Source of the DNA: JARYGU01 sp033795365
Lineage (GTDB): Bacteria; Pseudomonadota; Alphaproteobacteria; Rhizobiales; Rhizobiaceae
Length of the DNA stretch: 64,000 bases
Assembly: GCA_033795365.1 (NCBI GenBank)
Contig: JARYGU010000010.1
Span: 124,001-188,000, forward strand
Direction of reading: 5' to 3'
The position numbers and the translations under genes were made by a program. The notes under the pieces were generated by a model. That model worked only from the letters and a program-made list of their open reading frames with translations, did not search any database and had not been told where the DNA came from. Every line of letters starts with the position of its first letter. The stretch's first letter is position 1. Shown piece after piece: positions 40,452 through 49,585 of the stretch.

Positions 40452-40473
40452 CCGGCGGAGGCTCCTCCGCCGG
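40452..40473 (+). other. Perfect 10-bp hairpin between adaptor and pump genes
   Basis: Arms CCGGCGGAGG (40452-40461) and CCTCCGCCGG (40464-40473) are exact complements with a 2-nt gap. The element begins 6 nt after the adaptor stop and lies about 90 nt before the pump start. There is no T-tract, so it is more likely an mRNA stability or processing element that sets the adaptor:pump ratio than a terminator. Confidence 0.5.
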
Positions 40474-40566
40474 AAATACGACAACCATTCGCATGCCCGC
40501 TTGCAGCCTCCTGGCCGCAGGCCGAGGCCGTTTTGTCTTCCGTTCAACGTCAAAGAGGGCTTTGAC

Positions 40567-43500
40567 ATGAATATCTCAAGGTTTTTCGTCGATCGCCCCG
40601 TCTTTGCGGCGGTCCTATCGATCCTCATTCTCGTCGCCGGCCTCATCGGAATGCGGTCGCTGCCGATTTCCGAATATCCGGATGTCGTGCCCCCGCAGAT
40701 CGTCGTTCGCGCCACCTATCCCGGCGCCAACCCCAAGGTCATCACCGAAACAGTGGCCACTCCGCTCGAAGAGCAGGTGAACGGCGTCGAGGACATGCTG
40801 TACATGTCGAGCCAGGCGACCGCTGACGGCGTGATGACGCTGACTGTGACCTTCAAGCTCGGCACTGATCCCGACAAGGCGCAGCAGCTCGTGCAGAACC
40901 GCGTGGCGCAGGCCGAGCCGCGCCTGCCCGCGGAGGTGCGTGCGCTCGGCATCACCACAGTGAAGAGTTCGCCGGACCTGATGATGGTCGTCCATCTCGT
41001 TTCGACCGGCGACCGCTACGATCTCACCTATCTGCGAAACTATGCGACCCTCAACATCAAGGATCGTCTCGCCCGCATCGAGGGCGTGGGCCAGGTCCAG
41101 GTGTTCGGCGCCGGCGACTATTCGATGCGCGTCTGGATCGACCCGCAGAAGGCGGCGGAACATTCGCTGGCCGCAAGCGACATCACCAATGCCATACGCG
41201 AGCAGAACGTGCAGGCGGCGGCCGGCACCATCGGCGCTTCGCCGAACGTGCCCGGCCTCGATCTGCAGCTCTCCGTCAATGCGCAGGGACGTCTCCAGAC
41301 ACCCGAGGAATTCGGCAACATCATCGTCAAAGCCAGCTCCAACGGTGCGATCACGAGGCTGAGGGACGTCGCCCGCATCGAGCTCGGCGCGGCGGAATAC
41401 ACGCTGCGCTCGCTGCTCGACGGCCGCCCGGCCGTGGCGGTTCCGATCTTCCAGGCGCCGGGCTCCAACGCGATCGCGATTTCGGATGCGGTTCAGGCGA
41501 CCATGGCCGAGCTCCAGATCGCGATGCCGGAAGGCGTGCGTTACGAGATCGTCTACGACACGACGAAATTCGTTCGCGCCTCGATCGACAAAGTGGTCGA
41601 CACGCTGCTCGAAGCGGTTGCTCTTGTCGTCTTGGTCGTCATCCTCTTCCTGCAGACATGGCGCGCCTCGATCATCCCGCTCATCGCCGTTCCCGTCTCC
41701 ATCATTGGCACGTTCGCGGTCATGTATGTCTTCGGCTTCTCGATCAACGCACTGACCCTTTTCGGGCTCGTGCTGGCGATCGGTATCGTCGTTGACGACG
41801 CGATCGTGGTGGTCGAGAACGTCGAGCGCAACATCGAGAACGGGCTTTCGCCACGCGAAGCGACCTATCGCGCGATGCGAGAAGTCTCCGGCCCTATCAT
41901 CGCGATCGCACTGGTTCTCGTGGCAGTCTTCGTGCCGCTCGCCTTCATCACCGGCCTCTCCGGGCAATTTTATCGTCAGTTCGCCCTGACGATCGCGATC
42001 TCGACCGTCATCTCGGCGATCAACTCGCTCACACTCTCCCCGGCACTTGCGGCACTTCTCCTCAAGGATCACCATGCCCCGAAGGACTGGCTGACGCGCG
42101 CAATGGACAGGACGCTCGGATGGTTCTTCCGCGGCTTCAACCGGGGCTTCAGCGCAGCATCGAACGGCTATGGCCGCAGCATCGGCGGCCTGCTTTCGCG
42201 CAAAAGCCTGATCATGGTGGTCTATCTGGCGCTGGTCGGCGCGACATATAGCGTCTTCACGGCCGTTCCCGGCGGCTTCGTGCCGGCTCAGGACAAGCAG
42301 TACCTAATCGGTTTCGCGCAGTTGCCTGACGGCGCGACGCTGGACCGCACCGAAGAGGTGATCAAGCGGATGAGCGATATCGCCCTGGAGCAGCCGGGTG
42401 TGAAGAATGCGCTCGCTTTCCCCGGCCTTTCGATCAACGGCTTCACCATCGGCTCCAATGCCGGCATCGTCTTCGCCATCCTGGACGATTTCGAGAACCG
42501 GACGACGCCGGAGCTTTCGGGCAACGCGATCGCGATGCAGCTGAACCAGAAATATGCGGGCATACAGGACGCCTTCATCGCCATGTTCCCGCCGCCGCCG
42601 GTCAACGGCCTCGGCCAGACGGGCGGCTTCAAGCTGCAGATCGAGGACCGGGCGGGCCTCGGCTACGAAGCGCTGGACGAGACCACGAAGGCGTTCCTCG
42701 GCAAGGCTTACCAGACGCCGGAGCTCGCGGGGCTGTTCTCAAGTTTCCAGATCAACGTGCCGCAGCTCTATGCCGACCTCGACCGCTCCAAGGCCGAGCA
42801 GCTCGGCGTATCGGTGACCGATGTCTTCGAAACGTTACAGATCTATCTGGGTTCGCTCTACGTCAACGACTTCAACGCGTTCGGCCGCACCTACAGCGTC
42901 CGCGTTCAGGCCGATGCCGCATTCCGCGCCCGCGCAGACGATATCGGCCGGCTGAAGGTTCGTTCGCAGTCAGGCGAGATGATCCCTCTTGCCGCGCTGC
43001 TGAAAGTCGATGCGACGACGGGACCGGAGCGTACCACCCGCTACAACGGCTTCCTCGCCGCCGACATCAACGGTGGCCCGGCTCCAGGCTTCTCCTCGGG
43101 TCAGGCCCAGGCGGCCATCGAGCGGATCGCGGCGGAGACATTGCCGCCTGGGATCGACTTCGAATGGACCGACCTGACCTATCAGGAAATCCTGGCCGGA
43201 GATTCGAGCCTGATCGTCTTCCCGCTGGCACTGCTGCTCGTCTATCTGGTGCTGGCCGCGCAGTATGAAAGCGTGACGCTCCCGCTCGCGATCGTCATGA
43301 TCGTCCCGATGGGCGTTCTCGCCGCCCTGACAGGCGTGTGGCTTACCGGGGGAGATAACAACATCTTCACCCAGATCGGCCTCGTGGTCCTTGTGGGACT
43401 GTCGGCGAAGAACGCGATCCTGATCGTCGAATTCGCCCGGGAACTCGAGCTTGCAGGGCGCACGCCGGTGCAGGCCGCGATCGAGGCAAGCCGGCTGCGG

Positions 43501-43746
43501 CTTCGGCCGATCCTGATGACCTCCATGGCCTTCATCATGGGCGTGGTGCCGCTGGTCATCTCGACGGGCGCCGGCGCGGAGATGCGGGCGGCCATGGGTG
43601 TCGCCGTCTTCTCCGGCATGATCGGCGTCACCTTCTTCGGCATCTTCATGACGCCGGTCTTCTATGTGCTCGTGCGCAGGCTTACGGGCAACCGCGCCCT
43701 GCGCCATACAGGTGAGCCGATAGCCGCGCCTTCGCCAGCCGAGTAA
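40567..43746 (+). CDS. RND multidrug efflux pump, HAE1 family (MexF/AcrB-like)
   Basis: A 1059-residue inner-membrane pump with 12 predicted membrane helices and two large periplasmic loops. It begins with the typical M-N-I-S-R-F-F-V-D-R-P-V-F. The proton-relay aspartates are in helix 4 (V-V-D-D-A-I-V-V-V-E-N). The ATG at 40567 is chosen over an upstream TTG frame. It exports hydrophobic compounds using the proton gradient as part of a tripartite system. Full length; substrates cannot be read from sequence. Confidence 0.96.
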   Translation: MNISRFFVDRPVFAAVLSILILVAGLIGMRSLPISEYPDVVPPQIVVRATYPGANPKVITETVATPLEEQVNGVEDMLYMSSQATADGVMTLTVTFKLGTDPDKAQQLVQNRVAQAEPRLPAEVRALGITTVKSSPDLMMVVHLVSTGDRYDLTYLRNYATLNIKDRLARIEGVGQVQVFGAGDYSMRVWIDPQKAAEHSLAASDITNAIREQNVQAAAGTIGASPNVPGLDLQLSVNAQGRLQTPEEFGNIIVKASSNGAITRLRDVARIELGAAEYTLRSLLDGRPAVAVPIFQAPGSNAIAISDAVQATMAELQIAMPEGVRYEIVYDTTKFVRASIDKVVDTLLEAVALVVLVVILFLQTWRASIIPLIAVPVSIIGTFAVMYVFGFSINALTLFGLVLAIGIVVDDAIVVVENVERNIENGLSPREATYRAMREVSGPIIAIALVLVAVFVPLAFITGLSGQFYRQFALTIAISTVISAINSLTLSPALAALLLKDHHAPKDWLTRAMDRTLGWFFRGFNRGFSAASNGYGRSIGGLLSRKSLIMVVYLALVGATYSVFTAVPGGFVPAQDKQYLIGFAQLPDGATLDRTEEVIKRMSDIALEQPGVKNALAFPGLSINGFTIGSNAGIVFAILDDFENRTTPELSGNAIAMQLNQKYAGIQDAFIAMFPPPPVNGLGQTGGFKLQIEDRAGLGYEALDETTKAFLGKAYQTPELAGLFSSFQINVPQLYADLDRSKAEQLGVSVTDVFETLQIYLGSLYVNDFNAFGRTYSVRVQADAAFRARADDIGRLKVRSQSGEMIPLAALLKVDATTGPERTTRYNGFLAADINGGPAPGFSSGQAQAAIERIAAETLPPGIDFEWTDLTYQEILAGDSSLIVFPLALLLVYLVLAAQYESVTLPLAIVMIVPMGVLAALTGVWLTGGDNNIFTQIGLVVLVGLSAKNAILIVEFARELELAGRTPVQAAIEASRLRLRPILMTSMAFIMGVVPLVISTGAGAEMRAAMGVAVFSGMIGVTFFGIFMTPVFYVLVRRLTGNRALRHTGEPIAAPSPAE

Positions 43747-43765
43747 GCTCGCTACCGCAATCCCA

Positions 43766-43796
43766 CCCCAGCCGGCAACGCCGGCTGGGGTTTCCT
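43766..43796 (+). terminator. Rho-independent terminator after the RND operon
   Basis: An 11-bp perfect stem, CCCCAGCCGGC (43766-43776) with GCCGGCTGGGG (43780-43790), has a 3-nt loop and is followed by a T-rich stretch. It lies 20 nt after the pump stop and 18 nt before the stop of the convergent permease. Confidence 0.9.
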
Positions 43797-43808
43797 ATTT
43801 TCCCGGAC

Positions 43809-45233
43809 TCAGTTCAACGGGCCTCGCCCGCCGAGGTCTTCCATCACCGGCTCGGCCGGCTTCACCCCCGTCGCCCGGTTGATCAGCACCGTCACGATCC
43901 AGAGCACGATGCCGATGCCGACGAGAACGCCGGCGATTCTGTACTGCACGGGATCGCGCCCGGTCCAGGGACCTGCGAAGAAGGCGCAGGAAATAGCGCC
44001 CAGCACCGGCAGGAAGGTCGGCGTGCGGAAATGTTCATGCTCCACCTTTTCACGCCGCAATATGAGCACCGCGATATTGACGATGGTGAAGACGAAGAGC
44101 AGCAGCAGCGCCGTGGTTCCCCCAAGCGCCGGTATCTCGCCGACGAAGGTGATCAGTGCGAAGGCGAGCAGGCTCGTGAAGGCGATCGCCACATAGGGTG
44201 TGCGCCGGCCCGCATGAACCTTGCCGAGTGCCGGCGGAAGGACGTGCTCGCGGCTCATGCCGTAGACGAGGCGGCTCGCCATCAGCATGTTAATCAATGC
44301 GGTGTTGGCAACGGCGAACATCGTGATGAAGCCGAATATCCAGATCGGAAAGCTCGGCGCGCCGGCCTGAACCACCTTCAGCAGCGGCGTTTCGCCCTCA
44401 CCGAGCTCCTCCGGCGAAACCAGCGTTATGGCCGAGATCGATACCAGCACATAGATGACGGCGGTGATGAAGAGCCCGGCCAGAAGCACCTTCGGAAAGA
44501 TGCGCGTCGGGTGCTTGCATTCCTCCGCCATGTTGACGGCGTCCTCAAAACCGACCATCGCGAAGAAGGCGAGCGTGGTCGCCGCCATGACAGACCAGAA
44601 GGCGCTGGAATCGGCCGCAGTGGAAAACTGGGTGATGCGCGACACGTCGCCCTGCCCGCCTGATATCGCCCACAATCCGATGAAGATGATGATCAGAAGA
44701 CCGGTCAGCTCGACCAGGGTGAGGACGACATTGGTCTTCACGCTCTCCCCGACCCCGCGGAAATTCACGATCGCCACGAGCGCCATGAACGCGAGGGCGA
44801 TCATGGTCACGCCGATTCCGGTATCGAGATTGAGCTGGAACCCGGCCGAAAGATTGGCGGCGAAGGCGCGCGATGCCGTGGAGGCGGACGTTATGCCCGA
44901 GCACATCACGGTGAAGGCAACGATGAAGGTGATGAAATGGACGCCGAACGCCTTGTGCGTGTAGAGCGCGGCCCCGGCGGCCCTCGGATATTTCGTGACC
45001 AGTTCGAGATAGCTCATCGCCGTCACCAGCGCGACGGCGAAGGCAACGAGAAACGGCAGCCATACGACGCCGCCGACCTGCTTGGCTACCTGGCCGGTCA
45101 AGGCGTAGATGCCCGTTCCCAGAATGTCGCCGACGATGAAAAGAAGCAGAAGCCATGGTCCCATTACGCGATGCAGGCTCGGCTCCACCGTGGTCTTTTC
45201 CACATTGCCCGCCGCAGAAGTTGCGTCCGTCAC
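43809..45233 (-). CDS. APC-family amino-acid/polyamine permease
   Basis: A 474-residue membrane protein with about 12 helices. Family features include L-F-I-V-G-D-I-L-G-T-G-I-Y in helix 1, A-M-V-G-F-E-D-A-V-N-M-A-E-E in helix 6 and a polar C-terminus. The start is a GTG at 45233 with GGGAGGGA 7 nt upstream. It is a single-gene unit with no linked metabolic gene to indicate the substrate, so it is annotated only as an amino-acid permease. Confidence 0.9.
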   Translation of the reverse strand: MTDATSAAGNVEKTTVEPSLHRVMGPWLLLLFIVGDILGTGIYALTGQVAKQVGGVVWLPFLVAFAVALVTAMSYLELVTKYPRAAGAALYTHKAFGVHFITFIVAFTVMCSGITSASTASRAFAANLSAGFQLNLDTGIGVTMIALAFMALVAIVNFRGVGESVKTNVVLTLVELTGLLIIIFIGLWAISGGQGDVSRITQFSTAADSSAFWSVMAATTLAFFAMVGFEDAVNMAEECKHPTRIFPKVLLAGLFITAVIYVLVSISAITLVSPEELGEGETPLLKVVQAGAPSFPIWIFGFITMFAVANTALINMLMASRLVYGMSREHVLPPALGKVHAGRRTPYVAIAFTSLLAFALITFVGEIPALGGTTALLLLFVFTIVNIAVLILRREKVEHEHFRTPTFLPVLGAISCAFFAGPWTGRDPVQYRIAGVLVGIGIVLWIVTVLINRATGVKPAEPVMEDLGGRGPLN

Positions 45234-45508
45234 TGATCATCCCTCCCTAGCAATGCAAAACTTGAAAAAACATCGATGTATCAGCCGCTTGTCCATCGAA
45301 CGGCAACAACACCTCCGATTGATATAGGGCGCCGAACGGCGGCGACCATGCCTGCCGAAGGCAACCCGGCAGGAGACCGCATTTATCGGTGGGATTACTG
45401 AAAGCTTGGAAGGCGCCGCCGGCAACGCGAAGCGGCGGGCTTGGCCGGCAGGTCTTTCGCTGCGGACTTAAGGGGAACCCGAGCTTGCGGAAAAAAGAGG
45501 GATGACGG
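45234..45508. other. Intergenic region upstream of the permease
   Basis: A 275-nt gap. It holds the permease promoter on the - strand (not resolved) and an inverted repeat with arms CCTGCCG (45351-45357) and CGGCAGG (45367-45373). Frames that cross it lack convincing start sites and codon bias. I see no gene here. Confidence 0.4.
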
Positions 45509-45772
45509 TCAAAGCTGGCCGCCGTCCTCGCTCTCGTCGACCACTTCCGTCTCCGGCCGATCGCCGCCGTCCGCATGCTCATGCCGCCAGCGGCCCGACG
45601 GATCCTGATATTCTATCTCTTCCGTATCACCCCCGACCCGATGCTCGGCAGCCACGATCCGTGCCGCCATCAGCGCATCTTCATGGGACGGGAAGGTTTC
45701 GGAAAACACGTCGCCCAGCTTGTAGGCCCAGCCGCCGTCGTGGCGCACGACTTCATATTTCGCAATTGCCAT
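45509..45772 (-). CDS. DUF2188 domain protein
   Basis: An 87-residue protein with the DUF2188 pattern: Y-E-V-V-R-H-D-G-G-W-A-Y-K near the N-terminus, then F-P-S-H-E-D-A-L-M-A-A and an E-Y-Q-D-P-S-G-R-W-R motif, with an acidic tail. The ATG at 45772 (M-A-I-A-K-Y) follows GGGAGG with 8-nt spacing; the longer frame from 45808 is rejected. Function unknown. Confidence 0.8.
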   Translation of the reverse strand: MAIAKYEVVRHDGGWAYKLGDVFSETFPSHEDALMAARIVAAEHRVGGDTEEIEYQDPSGRWRHEHADGGDRPETEVVDESEDGGQL

Positions 45773-45908
45773 ATAAGACGCCTCCCTTCTTGCGAGCTCT
45801 TTCGGCACCCCGATGCCGCATTTCCTCCGGTGTCGATCACCCCAGGGTCCGTGCTCCAGGGCAGAACTCTTTATAGCATTCCCCGAAAGACCAGGGTACC
45901 CGGCCAGT

Positions 45909-45937
45909 TTGACAATCGATCGGCCGTTCCGCTAAGC
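45909..45937 (+). promoter_or_regulatory. Sigma-70-type promoter of the sugar ABC operon
   Basis: TTGACA (45909-45914) is followed after 17 nt by CTAAGC (45932-45937). The -35 is a perfect consensus; the -10 is weak but compatible with alphaproteobacterial promoters. The predicted start is near 45944, just before the LacI-type operator. Confidence 0.55.
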
Positions 45938-45947
45938 TCCGGCACCT

Positions 45948-45963
45948 ATGACATCGATGTCAT
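45948..45963. promoter_or_regulatory. LacI-family operator palindrome
   Basis: ATGACATCGATGTCAT is a perfect 16-bp palindrome and fits the LacI/GalR consensus TGnnAnCGnTnnCA exactly. It lies just after the predicted transcription start, the classic position for repression. No LacI-family gene is in the window, so the repressor is encoded elsewhere. Confidence 0.65.
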
Positions 45964-46177
45964 GCCCGGCTGGGCAAACGCCTCGCAGATGACCATCCGC
46001 TCGACACGGAGGTCGAATCGCCGAGCGGTTCCTTTCATCTGCAGCAGACGCGGAAGCAATCGGAAGACGAGCGGGCGACGGAACGTGTTCTGACGCGGCA
46101 TCCTGGAGGAGATCAGTCAGATATCTGCAGTGTGACGCTCTCGACGCGCTGAAACGCGATCAAGGAGGAGATAGCCA

Positions 46178-47452
46178 ATGACCAAGACAGCGCTCTTTCT
46201 GGGCGCCGCCGTTGCGGCGATAATCTTCACCGGGCCGGCCCTGGCGCAGACGGACCTGACCCTTTGGTATCACGGTGCCGGCAACAAGGCGGAACGGCAA
46301 ATCCTGACCGGCATCATCGACGATTTCAACGCCTCACAGTCCGACTGGAAAGTCAATCTCGAGGAGTTTCCGCAGGCCGCCTATAACGATTCCGTCACCG
46401 CCGCCGCTCTGTCGAACAAGCTGCCGGACATTCTCGACATGGACGGACCGAACATGCCCAATTGGGCGTGGTCCGGCTATCTGCAGCCGCTCGACCTTCC
46501 ACAGGAGAAGATCGCAAACTTTCTCCCGGGCGCGGTCGGCAAATGGGACGGAAAACTCTACTCCGTCGGGCTCTGGGATGCGGCGGTCGCCATTTATGCG
46601 CGCAGATCCGTCCTGGAGGAAAACGGCATCCGCATACCGACGCTGGACGAACCCTGGACCGGCGATGAATTCACCGCAGCACTCGAAAAGCTCAAGGCCT
46701 CGGGGAAATTCGACTATCCGCTGGATCTCGGCATGGCCGACAAGACGGAATGGTACAGCTACGCCTTCAGCCCCTTTCTTCAGAGCTTCGGCGGCGACCT
46801 GATCGATCGCGAGACCTATCTCTCCGCCGAGGATGCGCTGAACGGGGACGCCGGTGTCAGGTTCGCAGAATGGTGGCAGTCGCTGTTCGAAAAGGAATTC
46901 GCGCCCGGCACCTCGCAATCGCCTTCGGATCATGAAACCGGATTCCTCGACGGCAAATATGCGATGCAGTGGATGGGCAACTGGGTCGCCGTACCGGCGC
47001 TGGAAAAATTCGGAGACGATCTGCTGTTCCTGCCGGCGCCGGATTTCGGCAACGGTCCCAAGATCGGCGCCGCCTCCTGGCAGTTCGGCATATCGGCCAA
47101 GAGCCAGCATCCGGAAGGTGCCGCCGCCTTCATAGAATTCGCCATTCAGGACAAATATCTGGCGCAGTTCTCCGACGCCATCGGCCTTATTCCCGCGACG
47201 TCGACCGCGGCGGCGATGACGAAGAACTACAAGCCCGGCGGGCCGCTGGCAGTCTTCTTCGAACTTTCCGAAAAGCAAGCGACGCTACGGCCTGTGACAC
47301 CTGCCTACGCCTTCATTTCCCCGACTTTCAGCAAGGTCCTCACCGACATCGCCGACGGCGCGGATGTCGCGGATACGCTCGACAGCGCTGTCGACGCGAT
47401 CGACGACAATATCGAGAGAAACAACGGCTACGGCTTCGGTCAGAAGCAATAG
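46178..47452 (+). CDS. CUT1 sugar ABC transporter substrate-binding protein
   Basis: A 424-residue extracellular solute-binding protein of the maltose/glycerol-phosphate-binding class. It has a Sec signal peptide (hydrophobic run then A-L-A-Q-T), then L-T-L-W-Y-H-G-A-G and the conserved region around P-D-I-L-D-M-D-G-P. AAGGAGGAG precedes the ATG. It is the first gene of a binding protein-permease-permease set under a LacI-type operator. The ligand is probably an oligosaccharide or sugar alcohol; not determined. Confidence 0.92.
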   Translation: MTKTALFLGAAVAAIIFTGPALAQTDLTLWYHGAGNKAERQILTGIIDDFNASQSDWKVNLEEFPQAAYNDSVTAAALSNKLPDILDMDGPNMPNWAWSGYLQPLDLPQEKIANFLPGAVGKWDGKLYSVGLWDAAVAIYARRSVLEENGIRIPTLDEPWTGDEFTAALEKLKASGKFDYPLDLGMADKTEWYSYAFSPFLQSFGGDLIDRETYLSAEDALNGDAGVRFAEWWQSLFEKEFAPGTSQSPSDHETGFLDGKYAMQWMGNWVAVPALEKFGDDLLFLPAPDFGNGPKIGAASWQFGISAKSQHPEGAAAFIEFAIQDKYLAQFSDAIGLIPATSTAAAMTKNYKPGGPLAVFFELSEKQATLRPVTPAYAFISPTFSKVLTDIADGADVADTLDSAVDAIDDNIERNNGYGFGQKQ

Positions 47453-47523
47453 CCGACCCGGCGACCGGCGCAGTGCTTTTGCCGCCCCTGGCCATGAAAA
47501 GAAGAACGTAAGGCAGAAGCCTG

Positions 47524-48612
47524 ATGATCGAAAGACGGCGCATTTCCGCCCTGCAAAGACAGAATGCGGCCGGCTGGCTGATGGCCGGCCCTGTCACGCT
47601 GCTGATCCTGGCTTTCCTCGTGACGCCGTTCGTCCTCGGCATCGGGCTCTCCTTCACCAACCAGCGACTGGTTTCGCCCAATCCGGCCGAGTTCGTCGGG
47701 TTCGAGAACTTCTCCCGCCTGCTCGGGGTCGGCGTGCTCATCCTCGAACCGGAGCGGGACGAAAGCGGCGCGCTTGTGCGCGAGGAAGACGGCGCTCTCA
47801 GCTATCCGCGCGTGCGCAATTATACCCGTAACAATCCCGATTATCCGCAATACCGGGGAATGCGGGAATACAAGGCCTTTTCGTGGGGTGATAACCGCAT
47901 CGTCATCCTGGCGCGCGACGTCGTCTTCCTCAAGGCGATCGTAAACACGCTCTGCTTCGTGATCGTCGTGGCGCCGGTGCAGGGCGGCCTCGCGCTTCTT
48001 CTCGCCCTGCTGGTCAATCAGAAGCTGAAAGGAATCACGATCTTCCGCGCCATCTATTTCATGCCGGTGGTGCTCTCCGTCGTCGTCGTAGCGCTGCTGT
48101 GGCGCTTCATCTATGCGGGCGACAACGGGCTCCTCAACACCCTTCTGCGCTATATGAGTTTCGGCCTGTTCCAGCCGGTCGACTGGCTGGGGAGGCCGGA
48201 CACCGCATTGTGGGCGATCCTCGTCATGTCGGTGTGGCAGGGCGTCGGTTTTCACATGGTCATCTGGCTTTCCGGCCTGCAGACGATACCCGCCTCGCTC
48301 TATGAAGCTGCGGATATCGAAGGGGCCAATTCTTGGCAGAAGTTCCGCTTCATTACCTGGCCTCTTCTTCGCAATACCGCGATCCTCGTTCTGCTGGTGA
48401 TCACCATGCACGCCTTCGCGCTCTTCGCGCAGGTGGATGTAATGACGAACGGAGGTCCGGTCGATTCGACGCAGTCGATCGTCTTCCAGGCGGTCGAGCG
48501 CGGCTACGAGAAGCAGGACATTGCGGTCGGCTCCGCAATTTCCGTCATCCTGTTTGTGATGGTGCTCTGCATCTCGCTCCTGCAGCGTTATGTGACGAGG
48601 GAGCGCGCGTGA
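47524..48612 (+). CDS. CUT1 sugar ABC transporter permease (MalF-type)
   Basis: A 362-residue permease with about six membrane helices and the EAA loop Y-E-A-A-D-I-E-G-A-N-S-W-Q-K-F. Between helices 1 and 2 it has an unusually long charged periplasmic segment (residues about 65-130, with E-P-E-R-D-E-S-G and N-Y-T-R-N-N-P-D-Y), longer than in typical permeases of this class and partly reminiscent of the MalF P2 loop. Its stop overlaps the next start (TGATG). Confidence 0.92.
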   Translation: MIERRRISALQRQNAAGWLMAGPVTLLILAFLVTPFVLGIGLSFTNQRLVSPNPAEFVGFENFSRLLGVGVLILEPERDESGALVREEDGALSYPRVRNYTRNNPDYPQYRGMREYKAFSWGDNRIVILARDVVFLKAIVNTLCFVIVVAPVQGGLALLLALLVNQKLKGITIFRAIYFMPVVLSVVVVALLWRFIYAGDNGLLNTLLRYMSFGLFQPVDWLGRPDTALWAILVMSVWQGVGFHMVIWLSGLQTIPASLYEAADIEGANSWQKFRFITWPLLRNTAILVLLVITMHAFALFAQVDVMTNGGPVDSTQSIVFQAVERGYEKQDIAVGSAISVILFVMVLCISLLQRYVTRERA

Positions 48613-49493
48613 TGGACACCCGGCACAAAGGCAGGAAAGTCCTCGGTCTGATGCTGCGCTATCTGCTGCTGGTCGCAGTCGCGCTCGTCTTCGTCTTCCC
48701 TCTCGTCTTCATGGTCATGTCCTCTTTGAAGCCGGACGCGCAGCTTCTGCGCGATACCACCTCCATCCGGGCCTTCCTCCCCGTCGGCGACATTTCGCTT
48801 CGCAATTACGTGGCGGCTTTCGAGCGCGCGCCGGTCGGCCTTTTCATCTTCAATTCCGTCGTCGTGACCGTAACGACGGTTGCCGCTTCACTGCTGCTTG
48901 CCTCTCTCGCTGGCTTCGCCTTCGTCTTTCTCAATTGGCGAGGCCGGGATCTCGTCTTTTCCGTTATTCTCGCGACGCTGATCGTGCCTTTCGAGACGAT
49001 CGCGATCCCGCTGCTCCTTGAGGTCAACAATCTCCCCTGGATAGGGCTCGACGGCTTGAGAACCGGATGGCTGAATTCCTATCACGTCCAGATCATACCC
49101 TGGATCGGCGACGGGCTTTCGGTCTTCCTCTTCGTGCAATATTTCAAGGATCTGCCGCGCGAACTGGTGGATGCCGCGCGCATCGATGGGGCGAGCTGGT
49201 TCCAAGTCTACCGGAAGGTCATCATGCCGATTTCCGGCCCGGTCATCGCGACTGCCGCCATCCTGAAATTCCTGACCATGTACAGCCAGCAGTATCTCTG
49301 GCCCCTGCTCGTCACCCAGTCGGAGGAATATCGCCCGGTCATGGTTGGCCTGCAGTATTTCTTCCAGCTCAATGTCGCCTGGGGCGAAGTGATGGCCTAT
49401 CTTTCCATCATCACCCTGCCGGTCGTCATATTCTATCTGTTCCTGCAGCGAGCCTTCATCGCCAGCATCGCATCGAGCGGTATCAAGGGATAG
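48612..49493 (+). CDS. CUT1 sugar ABC transporter permease (MalG-type)
   Basis: A 293-residue permease with six helices and the EAA loop V-D-A-A-R-I-D-G-A-S-W-F-Q-V-Y. The ATG at 48612 overlaps the MalF-type stop. No ATP-binding gene follows, so the importer must borrow an MsmK/UgpC-type ATPase from elsewhere in the genome. Confidence 0.93.
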   Translation: MDTRHKGRKVLGLMLRYLLLVAVALVFVFPLVFMVMSSLKPDAQLLRDTTSIRAFLPVGDISLRNYVAAFERAPVGLFIFNSVVVTVTTVAASLLLASLAGFAFVFLNWRGRDLVFSVILATLIVPFETIAIPLLLEVNNLPWIGLDGLRTGWLNSYHVQIIPWIGDGLSVFLFVQYFKDLPRELVDAARIDGASWFQVYRKVIMPISGPVIATAAILKFLTMYSQQYLWPLLVTQSEEYRPVMVGLQYFFQLNVAWGEVMAYLSIITLPVVIFYLFLQRAFIASIASSGIKG

Positions 49494-49585
49494 GCCGTGC
49501 GATCTTGCGGAGGGCGCGGCAACCCGCGGGAACAATCCGCCGGTCGCTCGGTTACGCGGTTACCAATTCGCGAAAGGCCCGATCC

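Larger units (their letters stand above)
45773..46177 (+). promoter_or_regulatory. Sugar-transporter control region (405-nt gap)
   Basis: This gap holds the promoter and operator described separately and a transcript leader of about 230 nt before the binding-protein gene. AAGGAGGAG precedes that gene. A short palindrome CAGATATCTG lies in the leader. I see no gene in the remainder. Confidence 0.55.

Noticed and set aside
45247..45582. 111-codon frame between the permease and the DUF2188 gene
   Set aside because: It overlaps the DUF2188 coding region, lacks a ribosome-binding site and has no family resemblance.
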